Shown here in pieces: positions 41,065-50,731 of a stretch of DNA of 64,000 bases. The position numbers and the translations under genes are program-made. The notes under the pieces are model-generated. The model had not been told where the DNA came from and searched no databases. It saw only the letters and a program-made list of their open reading frames with translations. The DNA lies in assembly GCA_903939755.1 (NCBI GenBank), contig CAJAII010000038.1, positions 37,637-101,636 on the forward strand. The letters run 5' to 3'. How positions within the stretch are numbered: the first letter of the stretch is position 1; each line of letters begins with the position of its first letter. This stretch comes from an uncultured Flavobacteriales bacterium (GTDB taxonomy: Bacteria > Bacteroidota > Bacteroidia > Flavobacteriales_D > Crocinitomicaceae).

Positions 41065-42281
41065 GTTTCGAACGGTTGTATCTAATAACGCTATGTCTTC
41101 TAACCGGAGTGTGGATTCTTTTTCCTCATTTCACTTCCCTTCTTGTCTGTATTTTTGCTTTAACCGTTTTGTATGGCATTATAAAAAAAGAGCTGGCTTT
41201 TACATTTCAACTTCTTCCTGCTTTGTTAGCGCTATTGTATATTTTCTATTTAGTTTATACCATTCCGACTAATCATTTGCCGATTGCTTTAGACTTTTTA
41301 GAATATAAGTTATCGCTATTGGTATTTCCATTCTTGTTTTCTTTTCAACCGAAATTTAGATTGGATTGGAAGTATGTTTGTTATTCGTTTTTGGCTGCGG
41401 TTAATGTTTTGGTGATTTTTGATCTAATTCAAGCAGGTCTTAATTATTCAAATAGTGGGATATTAAATTCATTCTACTCTTCTGCATTATCTCCTACGCA
41501 TCACCCCACTTATCTTACCGCATATTTGTCATTGGCGATTTTACTTTTTTTGCAATTGTCTTGGACTACAACTTCTGTAAAAATGAGATGGGTTTTTTAT
41601 GGTATTATCGGGTTATTTGTTATAATGCATATTCCTTTGTCGAGTCTTTCCGGTATGCTTTTTCTATGTCTATTCTTTGGACTTGCATTGTTAATTTATT
41701 TCGTTAAAAATAGGAGGTGGGGACTCATTATTTTTATTTTTTGCGCTGGAGCTATTATGGGATATACCATATTGAAAGTTCAGCCAAGTTTAAAGGAAAA
41801 CATTAACAGAACCTTCGATTTAGTGGCTTCTTATGCTACATCGCCTCAAAAATTTATTGAATCGCGCCCATTTCCAATGGAAGGAAATGAAGCAAGGTTG
41901 GTGATTTGGACTGTTGCATTGGATATTTTTATAGATCATCCAATGGGGGTAGGTTTAGGAAATTTGGAAGAAATGATGCACCAACGGCTCGTTCATCTTG
42001 GACTTAATCAACAAGCGGACTTAAATTACAATCCGCATAATCAATTTCTTCAAATTGCTGCAGAGTTGGGGGTGATTGGATTAGGCTTTTTCCTATTAAT
42101 AGTGGCCTTTGGATTTTATTGGTCCATTACAACTAAAAATTGGTTGCTTTTATTAGTGATTTCCAGTCTTTTTATTAATTGCTTATTTGAATCTATGTTA
42201 CAACGTCAATCAGGAATTGTGTTTTATTGTTTTTGGATTTGTCTCTTATCAAGTCGTATGTATTCAAAAGAGTTAAAATGA
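41061..42281 (+). CDS. O-antigen ligase-like membrane protein (second copy type)
   Basis: 406 residues with ten or more hydrophobic helices. The family loop is clear: VIWTVALDIFIDHPMGVGLG then NYNPHNQFLQIAAELGVIGL (H-N-x-F/Y-L), the classical O-antigen ligase pattern with PHNQFL. The ATG at 41061 is chosen over an upstream TTG because it gives the ATGA overlap. It is only distantly similar to the protein at 38019. Confidence 0.85.
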   Translation: MSFERLYLITLCLLTGVWILFPHFTSLLVCIFALTVLYGIIKKELAFTFQLLPALLALLYIFYLVYTIPTNHLPIALDFLEYKLSLLVFPFLFSFQPKFRLDWKYVCYSFLAAVNVLVIFDLIQAGLNYSNSGILNSFYSSALSPTHHPTYLTAYLSLAILLFLQLSWTTTSVKMRWVFYGIIGLFVIMHIPLSSLSGMLFLCLFFGLALLIYFVKNRRWGLIIFIFCAGAIMGYTILKVQPSLKENINRTFDLVASYATSPQKFIESRPFPMEGNEARLVIWTVALDIFIDHPMGVGLGNLEEMMHQRLVHLGLNQQADLNYNPHNQFLQIAAELGVIGLGFFLLIVAFGFYWSITTKNWLLLLVISSLFINCLFESMLQRQSGIVFYCFWICLLSSRMYSKELK

Positions 42282-43489
42282 GGTTATTAATTCTTACTCA
42301 GTATTATCCACCAGAAATTGGTGCACCGCAAAATAGATTGCATGAGTTAGCCATCCGATTAAAGGCTACAGGATTGGAGGTGGAGGTTTTGACTGCATTA
42401 CCGAATTATCCAGGGAGGGAAATTCATGCAAATTATAAAAATGGACGGAATCGTGAAGAAGTTATAGATGGAATTTCGGTTCATCGGTCAGGTATTTATG
42501 TCTCGCGTTCCAATGGCATTGTGAAACGCCTTCTTAATTATTTTTCTTTTGTTTGGACAAGCTATCATCGGGGTAAAAAGTTGGGAGAATTTGATTTTTT
42601 AATGGTGGAGAGCCCTCCTTTATTTTTGGGTTATTCAGCTATTCGGTTATCTAAAAAGCTGAAGGCAAGGTTGATTTTTAATGTGTCGGATTTATGGCCA
42701 GAATCCGCTGAAAAGCTAGGTATTGTTACGAATAAATATTTATTGAAATTAGCGTATCAATTGGAAGCGAAGTGCTATAAACACGCTTATTTGGTCACGG
42801 GACAAACACAAGGAATTGTGGATGATATTGCTAGTCGATTTCCTTCCAAACGTATTTATTATTTACCAAATGGTGTCGACACATCTTTTTATGATCCGCA
42901 AAAGGTTATAGTCGGTGACTTTCGAGAACGAAATGGTTTCAAAACAACTGATTTATTGATTTTTTACGGTGGGATATTAGGACATGCACAAGGATTAGAA
43001 GTGGTATTAAATGCTGCAAATATATTAAAGGATCAGCATCATGTTCATTTCATTCTTCAGGGAACCGGTCCTGAGCAAGAGCGTTTATTAAGCCTAAAAG
43101 AAAGCTTGGATTTGAAACAAGTTCATTTTTTTACACCGGTTGAAAAGAAAGAAATGCCATCGATAATTAAATCAATTGATGTTGCCATAATTCCTTTAAA
43201 GAAATTATTGTTGTTTGAAGGTGCGATTCCTTCTAAAGTGTATGAAGCGCTGGCAATGAAAAAACCATTGCTTTTAGGAGTTAACGGTGAAGCAAAGAGG
43301 CATTTTATCGATAAGGCAAAAGGTGGATTGTATTATGAACCTGAAAATCATGAAGATTTAGCCAGGCAAATAATGGTACTTGTCGAAAATCAGGAGGAAC
43401 GATGTGTTATGGGGGAAAATGCTCGAAATTATGTTTCTCTTTACTTTGATCGTGATAAAATTGCGAAAGATTTTTTAGCGCAATTGTGA
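42278..43489 (+). CDS. glycosyltransferase family 4 (WbuB-like)
   Basis: 403 residues. The N-terminus MRLLILTQYYPPEIGAPQNR, the EVLTALPNYPGREIH segment, SDLWPESAEKLGI and the later PSKVYEALAMKKPLLLGVNG are hallmarks of WbuB-type GTs, which add N-acetylated amino sugars. The ATG at 42278 overlaps the previous stop by 4 nt; the longer frame from 42227 lies within the ligase gene. Confidence 0.9.
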   Translation: MRLLILTQYYPPEIGAPQNRLHELAIRLKATGLEVEVLTALPNYPGREIHANYKNGRNREEVIDGISVHRSGIYVSRSNGIVKRLLNYFSFVWTSYHRGKKLGEFDFLMVESPPLFLGYSAIRLSKKLKARLIFNVSDLWPESAEKLGIVTNKYLLKLAYQLEAKCYKHAYLVTGQTQGIVDDIASRFPSKRIYYLPNGVDTSFYDPQKVIVGDFRERNGFKTTDLLIFYGGILGHAQGLEVVLNAANILKDQHHVHFILQGTGPEQERLLSLKESLDLKQVHFFTPVEKKEMPSIIKSIDVAIIPLKKLLLFEGAIPSKVYEALAMKKPLLLGVNGEAKRHFIDKAKGGLYYEPENHEDLARQIMVLVENQEERCVMGENARNYVSLYFDRDKIAKDFLAQL

Positions 43490-43520
43490 TCAGCTTCCAA
43501 GAACATTGATTCTATTTATT

Positions 43521-43537
43521 CAAAATTGTTAATTTTG
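43521..43537 (+). promoter_or_regulatory. small inverted repeat with -7-like element before the aminotransferase
   Basis: CAAAATT-GTT-AATTTTG is a perfect 7-bp inverted repeat; its right half contains TAATTTTG (43530-43537), a match to TAnnTTTG. Because the ATG lies only 4 nt further on, a transcript from here would be leaderless. An internal promoter is possible; a simple hairpin is equally possible. Confidence 0.35.
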
Positions 43538-43541
43538 AAGT

Positions 43542-44747
43542 ATGATACCATTTTCACCTCCCCGTATTGATCAAAAGATCGTTGATGCTGTTGTTGAAAC
43601 ACTCCATAGCGGGTGGATTTCTACCGGTCCTAGAACAAAGCTATTCGAAAAGAAAATTACAGAATATTGTAATTGTAAAACGACAGTTGCTGTTAGCGCA
43701 TGGACAACCGGAATGGAGGTCTTTTTGCGTTGGTGGGGAATAGGACCAGGTGATGAGGTAATCATTCCTGTTTACACGTATTGTGCTAGTGCCAATGTGG
43801 TTCTACATACTGGAGCAAAACTCATTATGGTTGATATAAATCAGGATGATTTTAATATTTCGATTGAAAAAATAAGAGCAGAAATAACCAAAAACACGAA
43901 AGTCATAATGCCAGTTGATATTGCTGGTTTACCTTGTGATTATAATCGAATTTATGAGCTAATAGACGAATTCAAACCGATTTTCACTCCTTCGAATGAT
44001 AAGCAAGCGCTATTGGGTAGGATTTTACTTGCTTCAGACTCCGCACATAGTTTTGGTGCGTTATATGAATCAAAGCGAGCCGGTTCATATGCTGATGTAT
44101 CTTGTTTTTCTTTTCATGCTGTAAAAAACTTGAGTACGGCCGAAGGCGGTGCGGTTTGTTTTAACCTACCCGATGACTTTGATCATGAAGAAATATACAA
44201 GGAGTTTTGTATTAAAATTCTACATGGGCAATCTAAAGATGCGCTAGCTAAAATGCAAAAGGGCGCATGGAGATATGATGTGCTAGAACCTGGTTACAAA
44301 TGTAATATGACGGATATTCAAGCCGCGATTGGATTAATTGAATTAGAACGCTACCAAGAAAATATGGATCGGCGGGCAGAAATTTTTCGGCAATATTATG
44401 AAGGATTTAAATTAGAGAAATGGGCTATTTGTCCAATTTCTGTTGATGACTTAAGGCATACTTCGTACCATTTATTTCAGTTATGTATCGCTAATGTAAC
44501 GGAAGCCCAACGCGATGCTATTATGCATGAGATTTTTGAGCAAGATGTTTCTGTGAATGTTCACTTTCAGCCGTTGCCTCTTTTTACGGCCTACAAAAAT
44601 TTAGGATATAATATTAAAAATTATCCGGTTGCCTATGCTAAATATACTTCTGAAATATCGTTGCCCGTTTATTTCCAATTAAGCGATTCGCAAGTTCAAA
44701 TGATTATTTCCGCGGTGAAGATTGCCTATAACAAGGTGATGGGATGA
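43542..44747 (+). CDS. DegT/DnrJ/EryC1/StrS-type sugar aminotransferase
   Basis: 401-residue PLP enzyme converting a nucleotide keto-sugar to the amino sugar. SDSAHSFGALYESKRAGSYA supplies the Asp binding the PLP ring; the Schiff-base Lys is in SFHAVKNLSTAEGGAV; GYKCNMTDIQAAIGLIEL is also diagnostic. With the PglC-like gene next to it, it resembles the pgl-type pathway for a bacillosamine-like sugar, but the dehydratase and dedicated N-acetyltransferase are not seen here. Confidence 0.92.
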   Translation: MIPFSPPRIDQKIVDAVVETLHSGWISTGPRTKLFEKKITEYCNCKTTVAVSAWTTGMEVFLRWWGIGPGDEVIIPVYTYCASANVVLHTGAKLIMVDINQDDFNISIEKIRAEITKNTKVIMPVDIAGLPCDYNRIYELIDEFKPIFTPSNDKQALLGRILLASDSAHSFGALYESKRAGSYADVSCFSFHAVKNLSTAEGGAVCFNLPDDFDHEEIYKEFCIKILHGQSKDALAKMQKGAWRYDVLEPGYKCNMTDIQAAIGLIELERYQENMDRRAEIFRQYYEGFKLEKWAICPISVDDLRHTSYHLFQLCIANVTEAQRDAIMHEIFEQDVSVNVHFQPLPLFTAYKNLGYNIKNYPVAYAKYTSEISLPVYFQLSDSQVQMIISAVKIAYNKVMG

Positions 44748-45331
44748 AACGAATTTTTGATCTGTCATTTTCAATTATTGTTTTATGCTTGTTTTTGCCG
44801 ATTGGGGGGGTAATTGCTATAAGTATTGTATTCAATTCGAAAGGGGGAGTATTTTACAAACAGAAAAGGGTAGGTAAGAATGGCACATTGTTTTATGTGT
44901 TGAAATTTCGATCCATGGAGCTTAATTCAGATAGAACAGGACAACTTACAGTTGGCAATGATCCAAGAATTACGCGTGTCGGTTCCTTTATTCGTAAAGT
45001 TAAATTAGATGAATTCCCACAATTTTTGAATGTTTTAATAGGCGATATGAGCATCGTTGGACCAAGGCCTGAAGTCCCAGAATTTGTGGCATTGTATTCA
45101 GAAGAACAACGAAAAGTTTTGTTGGTCCGACCAGGAATTACTGATGAGGCATCCTTGATTTATTTTGAGGAAAACATACTTTTGGCAACTTCGAATGACC
45201 CTAAAAAATCCTATGTAGAGGAGATTATGCCAGCAAAGATTGCTATTAATTTAGCGTATTTAGAAAACCGATCTCTTCTGGCAGATTGTAAAGTTATTGG
45301 AAAAACCATCTTGAGAATATTTCGAGCGTAA
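44744..45331 (+). CDS. initiating sugar-1-phosphate transferase (PglC/WcaJ C-terminal type)
   Basis: 195-residue monotopic phosphoglycosyl transferase that loads the first sugar phosphate onto undecaprenyl phosphate. A single N-terminal re-entrant hydrophobic segment (DLSFSIIVLCLFLPIGGVI), then GGVFYKQKRVGKNGTLFYVL, KFRSM, KVKLDEFPQFLNVLIGDMS and VGPRPEVPEFV with the catalytic D-E pair. Small PglC-like size without extra helices. Start overlaps the aminotransferase by 4 nt. Confidence 0.93.
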   Translation: MKRIFDLSFSIIVLCLFLPIGGVIAISIVFNSKGGVFYKQKRVGKNGTLFYVLKFRSMELNSDRTGQLTVGNDPRITRVGSFIRKVKLDEFPQFLNVLIGDMSIVGPRPEVPEFVALYSEEQRKVLLVRPGITDEASLIYFEENILLATSNDPKKSYVEEIMPAKIAINLAYLENRSLLADCKVIGKTILRIFRA

Positions 45332-45375
45332 GTTATTGTTTATGTTTAAATTATTCATTCATTGAATATTTAATT

Positions 45376-45595
45376 GTAATATTGCAATATTACTATATGA
45401 CAATATGTTTTGGTTTTTTATAACTTCTTGTCGTGTTAAGATTAAAGTTATTTTGGCATATTGCAATATGACGATTAGCATTATCTGGATAAAATTGGTT
45501 TATAGTTAAATCTGCATATTGCAATAAAACGATTAATACTACATGCTTATCAATTTAGTTTATAGTTATATCCGCATATTGCAATAAGACGATTA
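45376..45595 (+). promoter_or_regulatory. four ATATTGCAATA operator-like sites upstream of arsR
   Basis: Site 1 is a perfect 18-bp palindrome GTAATATTGCAATATTAC (45376-45393). Sites 2-4 start GCATATTGCAATA at 45456, 45514 and 45574, and each is followed by two bases then ACGATTA. TTGCAA centres are about 79, 58 and 60 bp apart. The units also share the sequence TTTATAGTTA. They lie before arsR, so they are the best candidates for ArsR binding. The rest of the 327-nt gap (45332-45658) holds no gene. Confidence 0.7.
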
Positions 45596-45658
45596 ACATT
45601 ACTTGTGTATCATTTAAATTAAAATGATTTTTATTTCGTTTAATGAATTAAAAAAATA

Positions 45659-45994
45659 ATGGGAGCTACAAAACACGAAATATTTCAAGATCAAATTAAC
45701 GAAGAAGCAGCAATTTTTAATGCGCTTGGACACCCCGCAAGGTTAGCAATTGTAAAGACTTTATTGACTTATAAAACGTGTGTTGGTAATTATCTTACTA
45801 ATGAAATCGCTCTGTCGCAACCAACCATCTCTCAACATTTGAAAGTGCTTAAGAATGTAGGGATTATTCAAGGTACAATTGAAGGGAAATCTGTTTGTTA
45901 CTGTCTAAATCATTCTCTTATCGAAAAATTACGTGTTTTTGTCGGTGATATGCTTATACAATACGATCTACATCAAAGTAACTGTAACTGTTAA
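45659..45994 (+). CDS. arsR: ArsR-family transcriptional repressor
   Basis: 111-residue winged-helix protein. FNALGHPARLAIVKTLL (start of the DNA-binding domain) and the recognition helix LSQPTISQHLKVLKNVGII are typical. Cys residues that could bind arsenite are TCVGN (helix 3 region) and SVCYC, and the tail SNCNC. Expected to repress the operon until arsenite binds. First gene, 64 nt after the last operator-like site. Confidence 0.93.
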   Translation: MGATKHEIFQDQINEEAAIFNALGHPARLAIVKTLLTYKTCVGNYLTNEIALSQPTISQHLKVLKNVGIIQGTIEGKSVCYCLNHSLIEKLRVFVGDMLIQYDLHQSNCNC

Positions 45995-45997
45995 TAT

Positions 45998-46456
45998 ATG
46001 AACTATTTTGAATTCAAAGAATCGCTTCAAAGGCTGGAAAAACTTGCTTTTATTATGCCCAACGGAATTTCTTTTCCTTCGCATTTTCATATCACGGAGG
46101 TTGGACATACGCAAAAACAATTTATTGATTGTGGTGGGGTTGTTCGAAATTTAAGTGAAATAAGTCTTCAACTATGGTTGGCAGATGATACAAAGCATCG
46201 CTTAACCCCCCAAAAACTCATGCGTATTTTGGAAGAAACGGAAAGTAAAATAATATTGCCTGATGAAAATGTAGTGGTGGAATTACAAGGTCAAACTATT
46301 GAAAAATATACCATTTCTCTTTCTGATTTTGGATTTTTGCTTCATCCTACTCAAACAGCGTGCTTAGCGGAAGATAGTTGTGGGATTCCTTTAGAAAAAC
46401 GAAGGGTTGTAATTGGTCAAAAGAATGATTGTAAACCAGGTTCAGGCTGCTGTTAA
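45998..46456 (+). CDS. DUF6428 family protein of arsenic operons
   Basis: 152 residues. MPNGISFPSHFHITEVGHTQ, the FIDCGGVVRNLSEISLQLWL segment and the tail KNDCKPGSGCC match a small family that travels with ars genes in Bacteroidota. Cys-rich tail could bind arsenite or a metal; this is inference. 3 nt after arsR and 9 nt before the reductase, so in one operon. Confidence 0.82.
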   Translation: MNYFEFKESLQRLEKLAFIMPNGISFPSHFHITEVGHTQKQFIDCGGVVRNLSEISLQLWLADDTKHRLTPQKLMRILEETESKIILPDENVVVELQGQTIEKYTISLSDFGFLLHPTQTACLAEDSCGIPLEKRRVVIGQKNDCKPGSGCC

Positions 46457-46465
46457 TTCATCTTT

Positions 46466-47089
46466 ATGTTCCCAGAAATTGAATTGATGATCTCCAAGCT
46501 AGTATTGAATTTTAATTCAATTTCTTCAGCGCGAAAACTACAATTGGATGAACTTGCTTGCCATCTCAAACTCGCTTTAAGTTCTTCCAATAAATTGAAT
46601 TTATTATTTGTGTGTACCCATAATTCACGGCGAAGCCATATGGGACAACTTTGGGGGCGGTTAGCGGCGAATTATTATAAGGTGGAAAATGCCAACTCTT
46701 TTTCTGCCGGAACTGAAGTGACCGAACTAAATTCCAATGTAATTGATATGCTTCAAAATAATGGTTTCATGGTGTCAACTATTCAAAATGTATTAAATCC
46801 TGCTTATGTTATTGAATTTGGAGTTAACCAATCACTTACTTGTTTTTCAAAATTAATTGATCATGAAGCAAATCCCAGGAGAGATTTTTTTGCGCTTATG
46901 ATGTGCACTGAAGCTGAGGCAAATTGTCCTTTTGTTGCTGGAGCTATTCATCGATTTGGATTGCCATTTGATGATCCTAAAGCTTACGATTACACGCTTA
47001 AGGTTAGCGATGCTTACCTTTCTACTTTTGAGGAAATTGGTGTTCAAATTCTATATCTTTTTAATCAAATTAAGCATGAAAACAACTAA
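46466..47089 (+). CDS. arsC: arsenate reductase / low-molecular-weight phosphatase-like protein
   Basis: 207 residues. The P-loop is [17 protein letters not shown] (C-x5-R with S after), in the place where arsenate reductases of the LMW-phosphatase fold bind arsenate. An N-terminal helical extension of ~45 residues precedes it. Later Cys residues ([22 protein letters not shown]) could complete the disulfide relay. It reduces arsenate to arsenite, the substrate of the next gene; overlaps Acr3 by 14 nt. Confidence 0.88.
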   Translation: MFPEIELMISKLVLNFNSISSARKLQLDELACHLKLALSSSNKLNLLFVCTHNSRRSHMGQLWGRLAANYYKVENANSFSAGTEVTELNSNVIDMLQNNGFMVSTIQNVLNPAYVIEFGVNQSLTCFSKLIDHEANPRRDFFALMMCTEAEANCPFVAGAIHRFGLPFDDPKAYDYTLKVSDAYLSTFEEIGVQILYLFNQIKHENN

Positions 47090-48101
47090 ACAACTTTCTT
47101 TTCTAGATCGATTTCTCACATTGTGGATTTTTATGGCAATGGCAATGGGAATTGGAATTGGGTATTTCTTCCCCTCTCAAAGCGAAAAATTAAATGAAGA
47201 AATTTTTAATTTTCCTCTAGCAGTTGGGTTAATAATAATGATGTACCCGCCGCTTGCGAAAGTGAAATATGAGTCTATGGGAACGGTATTTAAAAACGTT
47301 AAGGTATTGATACTCTCACTTGTTTTAAATTGGATCATCGGCCCTTTATTAATGTTTTTATTGGCCATTACTTTTTTACAGGACCTTCCACATTACATGG
47401 TCGGATTGATTATAATTGGTCTAGCGAGATGTATCGCGATGGTCATTGTTTGGATTGAGTTGGCCAGTGGTAACCGCGAGTATGCGGCTGGATTAATAGC
47501 TATGAATAGTATTTTTCAAATTCTTTTTTTTAGTGTCTATGCGTTTATTTTCCTTTCGTTTCTTCCAAGTCAAATGGGGATTAAAGCAACAAACGTTTCT
47601 GTCGACATGTTAGAAATTGCCAAAACGGTTGGTATTTATCTCGGTATACCTTTTTTATTAGGTTTCGTATCTCGTTATTTATTGATCAAGTTCAAAGGTG
47701 AAGCTTGGTTTACAACTACTTATTTACCTGCGGTTTCCCCCTTAACTTTAATCGCTTTGCTATTTACAATTGTTTACATGTTTTCGCTAAAAGGAGATAT
47801 GGTTTTAGCACTTCCAATTGATGTGGTGAGAATTGCAATTCCGATGATTATTTACTTTGTTATGATGTTTGTTATCAGTTATATAATGGCGAAAAAGTTT
47901 GGCGCTAAACAAGATGAGGTAACAGCCATTGCATTTACCGCCACAGGTAATAATTTTGAATTAGCGATTGCGGTTTGTATAGGTGTTTTCGGTATCAATT
48001 CTGGAGAGGCTTTCGCTGGAGTTATTGGGCCTTTAATCGAAGTTCCTGCTTTAATATTGTTGGTTAGGCTTGCGAATTATTGGAACAAATCCTGGAGTTA
48101 A
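47076..48101 (+). CDS. acr3: Acr3-type arsenite efflux permease
   Basis: 341-residue ten-helix membrane protein of the BART superfamily. [33 protein letters not shown], the conserved Cys in [15 protein letters not shown] and [17 protein letters not shown] are Acr3 signatures. The ATG at 47076 gives the normal N-terminus; the longer frame is inside arsC. Exports arsenite produced by the reductase. Confidence 0.94.
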   Translation: MKTTKQLSFLDRFLTLWIFMAMAMGIGIGYFFPSQSEKLNEEIFNFPLAVGLIIMMYPPLAKVKYESMGTVFKNVKVLILSLVLNWIIGPLLMFLLAITFLQDLPHYMVGLIIIGLARCIAMVIVWIELASGNREYAAGLIAMNSIFQILFFSVYAFIFLSFLPSQMGIKATNVSVDMLEIAKTVGIYLGIPFLLGFVSRYLLIKFKGEAWFTTTYLPAVSPLTLIALLFTIVYMFSLKGDMVLALPIDVVRIAIPMIIYFVMMFVISYIMAKKFGAKQDEVTAIAFTATGNNFELAIAVCIGVFGINSGEAFAGVIGPLIEVPALILLVRLANYWNKSWS

Positions 48102-48187
48102 TTTGTAAAAAAAAGATTAGATCTTTATAAAAGTCAAACTATTCGTTAAACCCAAAACAAAATATTCTCACTGTAAAAAAAAGCGGC

Positions 48188-48643
48188 TTAAGCAGGCAAC
48201 TCAAATTTAGTGTCCCATTTTTCATCAGTTTCTTTATTCACACAAGATACGTGCAGGTAATTTGTATCATCCACTTTTTTTAGATACCTGTCGACAACGA
48301 TAGTTGATTTCTTTGAATCATCATACAACGGATCCCCAACTCTAGGTAAGAATGGATACAAAGTAGAAATTTTTTCGTCTTCAGTGGTTATTAATGGTAA
48401 GGCGGTCTCAAAAATAATTTCTTCCAATTTTTCTGCAATTTTTCCTTTATTTATTTCTTCTTTGGCTTCCGGCTTTAAATTTTTTAGCCAATCATGGAAT
48501 TTTTCTGTTGCTTCCTTTTTCAATCTAAATTGTATGTTAACAGGAAATGGGGATCGAATGTGATTTTCGTCGGTGTACCAAAAAGCAAAAGTTTCTTCTA
48601 TAAATTCACTGTTTTCAATCGAATGTTTGTCTAATATTTCCAT
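48188..48643 (-). CDS. cytosolic hypothetical protein, 151 aa
   Basis: No signal or membrane segment; charged, with an internal alpha-helix-rich part (RLKKEATEKFHDWLKNLKPE) and a C-terminal beta part (DDTNYLHVSCVNKETDEKWD). No family recognised; isolated, convergent to the ars operon. The upstream 173 nt show no clear promoter. Confidence 0.6.
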   Translation of the reverse strand: MEILDKHSIENSEFIEETFAFWYTDENHIRSPFPVNIQFRLKKEATEKFHDWLKNLKPEAKEEINKGKIAEKLEEIIFETALPLITTEDEKISTLYPFLPRVGDPLYDDSKKSTIVVDRYLKKVDDTNYLHVSCVNKETDEKWDTKFELPA

Positions 48644-48816
48644 GAATCAATAAGTATTAAATAAATAATGCCCCAAAGTTAAAGGCTTAATTTTCTTAAT
48701 AATATGATTTATATCAGTTGTTAATTATTTTCAATTTGATCTTAACTAAAAGCGGCTTTTTAAAGTTAAATGTTGGCGCAATTTAACGCTAAATTTACGT
48801 TGGTTTCTGCAACTAT

Positions 48817-49416
48817 TTAATTGGTCACTTTTAATTTTCCTTTCGCTGGAGTGGCCACCATCACGCCATTTCTAGTATAGAAAACTTCGACTTCAACATC
48901 TTCTCCAACTTTTAAATTTTCAACTTTTCTTCCAGGAATTACCTTTCCTTTAAAAGGGATGCCATTAACCGTTCCTCCTGTCACCACCAACGCAACACCT
49001 GTAAAGGGCGAATCAGCCCCAAGGCCAACATTTACAATACATCCAACCGATTTAGAGATGGTTGTTGCTTGGAGATCGCAATCAGGAAAAGGTTTTACTA
49101 TATATTTATATGTTCCAAAATTAACAGATTTCCCTTTTTCGTCTTTGCCAGTTAGTGTAATTGAAACTATCTTTGTACCATCATCTACCCTTACAAAATA
49201 GCCACTGTATTCACTGTAAGCATCGCTCCAATTAGCTGCAATGGCAGTTCCTCCTGAAACACTAATTGAAGATGATTCCATTCCAGTGTATCCTACTACC
49301 ACTTTATTATCCCATCCCCCTGAATATAAAACATTTAATTCTGGCAAGCCAATAGCACCTTGTGCTCTAGTGATGATATTTAAACTTAAAAATGCTAAGC
49401 AGAGTATTTTTCTCAT
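48817..49416 (-). CDS. secreted GldM C-terminal-domain-like protein, second copy
   Basis: 199 residues with a signal peptide (MRKILCLAFLSLNIITRAQG). GLPELNVLYSGGWDNKVVVG then SSSISVSGGTA corresponds to the start of the third GldM domain; GTYKYIVKPFPDCDL is the inter-domain link; the last ~85 residues contain VVTGGTVNGIPFKGKVIPG and EVEVFYTRNGVMVATPAKG. It aligns along its length with the protein at 1790. No gldM-like operon partner adjoins it. Confidence 0.7.
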   Translation of the reverse strand: MRKILCLAFLSLNIITRAQGAIGLPELNVLYSGGWDNKVVVGYTGMESSSISVSGGTAIAANWSDAYSEYSGYFVRVDDGTKIVSITLTGKDEKGKSVNFGTYKYIVKPFPDCDLQATTISKSVGCIVNVGLGADSPFTGVALVVTGGTVNGIPFKGKVIPGRKVENLKVGEDVEVEVFYTRNGVMVATPAKGKLKVTN

Positions 49417-49652
49417 GGTTTTTGTATTTAGAGGTTATGTTAATTAGAATGTATTAATTTGGGCGCTTTTCTCAAAATTAAAAATCGGTGTTCGGTTACA
49501 AATTAGATGGTTTCAAAACTTTTTAGTAGGGAATATGGCTACGTCAATTACATACATTCATCTTTTTCTACTTAAAATTCCGGGTGATTATTGATCATGC
49601 AATTGAAAAATTGTAACTTAGTCGACAAATAGTATTAGTCATTCTTTTGTCT

Positions 49653-50552
49653 ATGATAAGATTGCTTTCTTTTTGTGTCGCTTTTATAGGTGGATCAATC
49701 CTAATGAATCAGGTTATATTCGCACAAACTGATTTCGACGAAGAATTACCCGATACCATTGCTATTCCTACCAAATCAACGATTACCATTCCACCTTTTA
49801 AGCGCATTAACCCAGACACCTTAAAAATTGGAGTTAACGATGAAATTGTCTTCGATTCGTATTGCGCTCTTGGTCTGCCAGCTGTTTATGATGCCTTGCA
49901 TTCTTTTCACTCCCGCCGTATGGATAAGTTCGGTGGATATATAAATTGGAAAATAAATAAGGGCTTAGAAAATATTCGTAAAAAAGGATTTAAATCGGAT
50001 ATTAAAAATCTCTATATTCAGATTGATCCAAAAACCTTAACTGTTTATTGGATTGCTGTAGTGGGGCCAAGTACGGATGGTAAATGTTATGTGCGTTTTG
50101 ATAGTCGCGGTTCAGCTGGTGGTGGCGTGAGAGCGGTCGAAAATCAATTGCCTACCATGCATAATTATTATCCTACATTGACTGACGTAAAGGTGCTTGA
50201 ATTCAATGAGAATGTAATAAAATGCTTCGATTGGAACGGGAATCCCGTAGGTGCTTATTGTAGTTATGTTAACATTCGTCAGCATTTTTATAAATACTAC
50301 GATAAACAAGTTGATGTAACTATTTCCTTAGAAGAATACACAAAGAAATATCCCTACAACACGGAAGGAACGAATCTTCCAGGAAAGAAAAAAGTTGTTG
50401 TCGCCTCGCGTCAGCGAAAGTATAAAGTGAAATCAGGAGACACCTTATCTGAAATTGCTCATAAATACCATACTACGGTATCGAAGATTAAAAAAGCCAA
50501 CGGCTTGCGATCGGATTTGATCCGAACTGGTCAGGTATTGAAAATTCCATAA
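49653..50552 (+). CDS. secreted LysM-domain protein
   Basis: 299 residues. A signal peptide (ends VIFAQ) precedes a ~220-residue unknown domain and a C-terminal LysM domain ([43 protein letters not shown]), which binds N-acetylglucosamine polymers such as peptidoglycan. The ATG at 49653 is preferred over an upstream TTG. Role in cell-wall attachment is inferred. Confidence 0.82.
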   Translation: MIRLLSFCVAFIGGSILMNQVIFAQTDFDEELPDTIAIPTKSTITIPPFKRINPDTLKIGVNDEIVFDSYCALGLPAVYDALHSFHSRRMDKFGGYINWKINKGLENIRKKGFKSDIKNLYIQIDPKTLTVYWIAVVGPSTDGKCYVRFDSRGSAGGGVRAVENQLPTMHNYYPTLTDVKVLEFNENVIKCFDWNGNPVGAYCSYVNIRQHFYKYYDKQVDVTISLEEYTKKYPYNTEGTNLPGKKKVVVASRQRKYKVKSGDTLSEIAHKYHTTVSKIKKANGLRSDLIRTGQVLKIP

Positions 50553-50731
50553 AAATAAAATGGATGTACATCTAAATAAGTGGAGGGTAAAACGCATACA
50601 ATAACCTTTGATGTAGTTCCCTTATTATCTATTGAAAAGTAGTTGGATTTTTTAAATTCTTTTGATGAACTTGAATTATTTACAATCTGAAATTATATCA
50701 TCAAACGCCAATTGTCTTGGTGCAAAAAGTA

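Noticed and set aside
45376..45595. CRISPR array
   Set aside because: Repeat units are few, spacing is uneven, spacers are themselves similar, and there are no cas genes. Operators explain the pattern.
46932..47075. Upstream extension of the Acr3 frame
   Set aside because: It lies within the arsenate reductase gene and does not look like Acr3; the ATG at 47076 gives a normal start.
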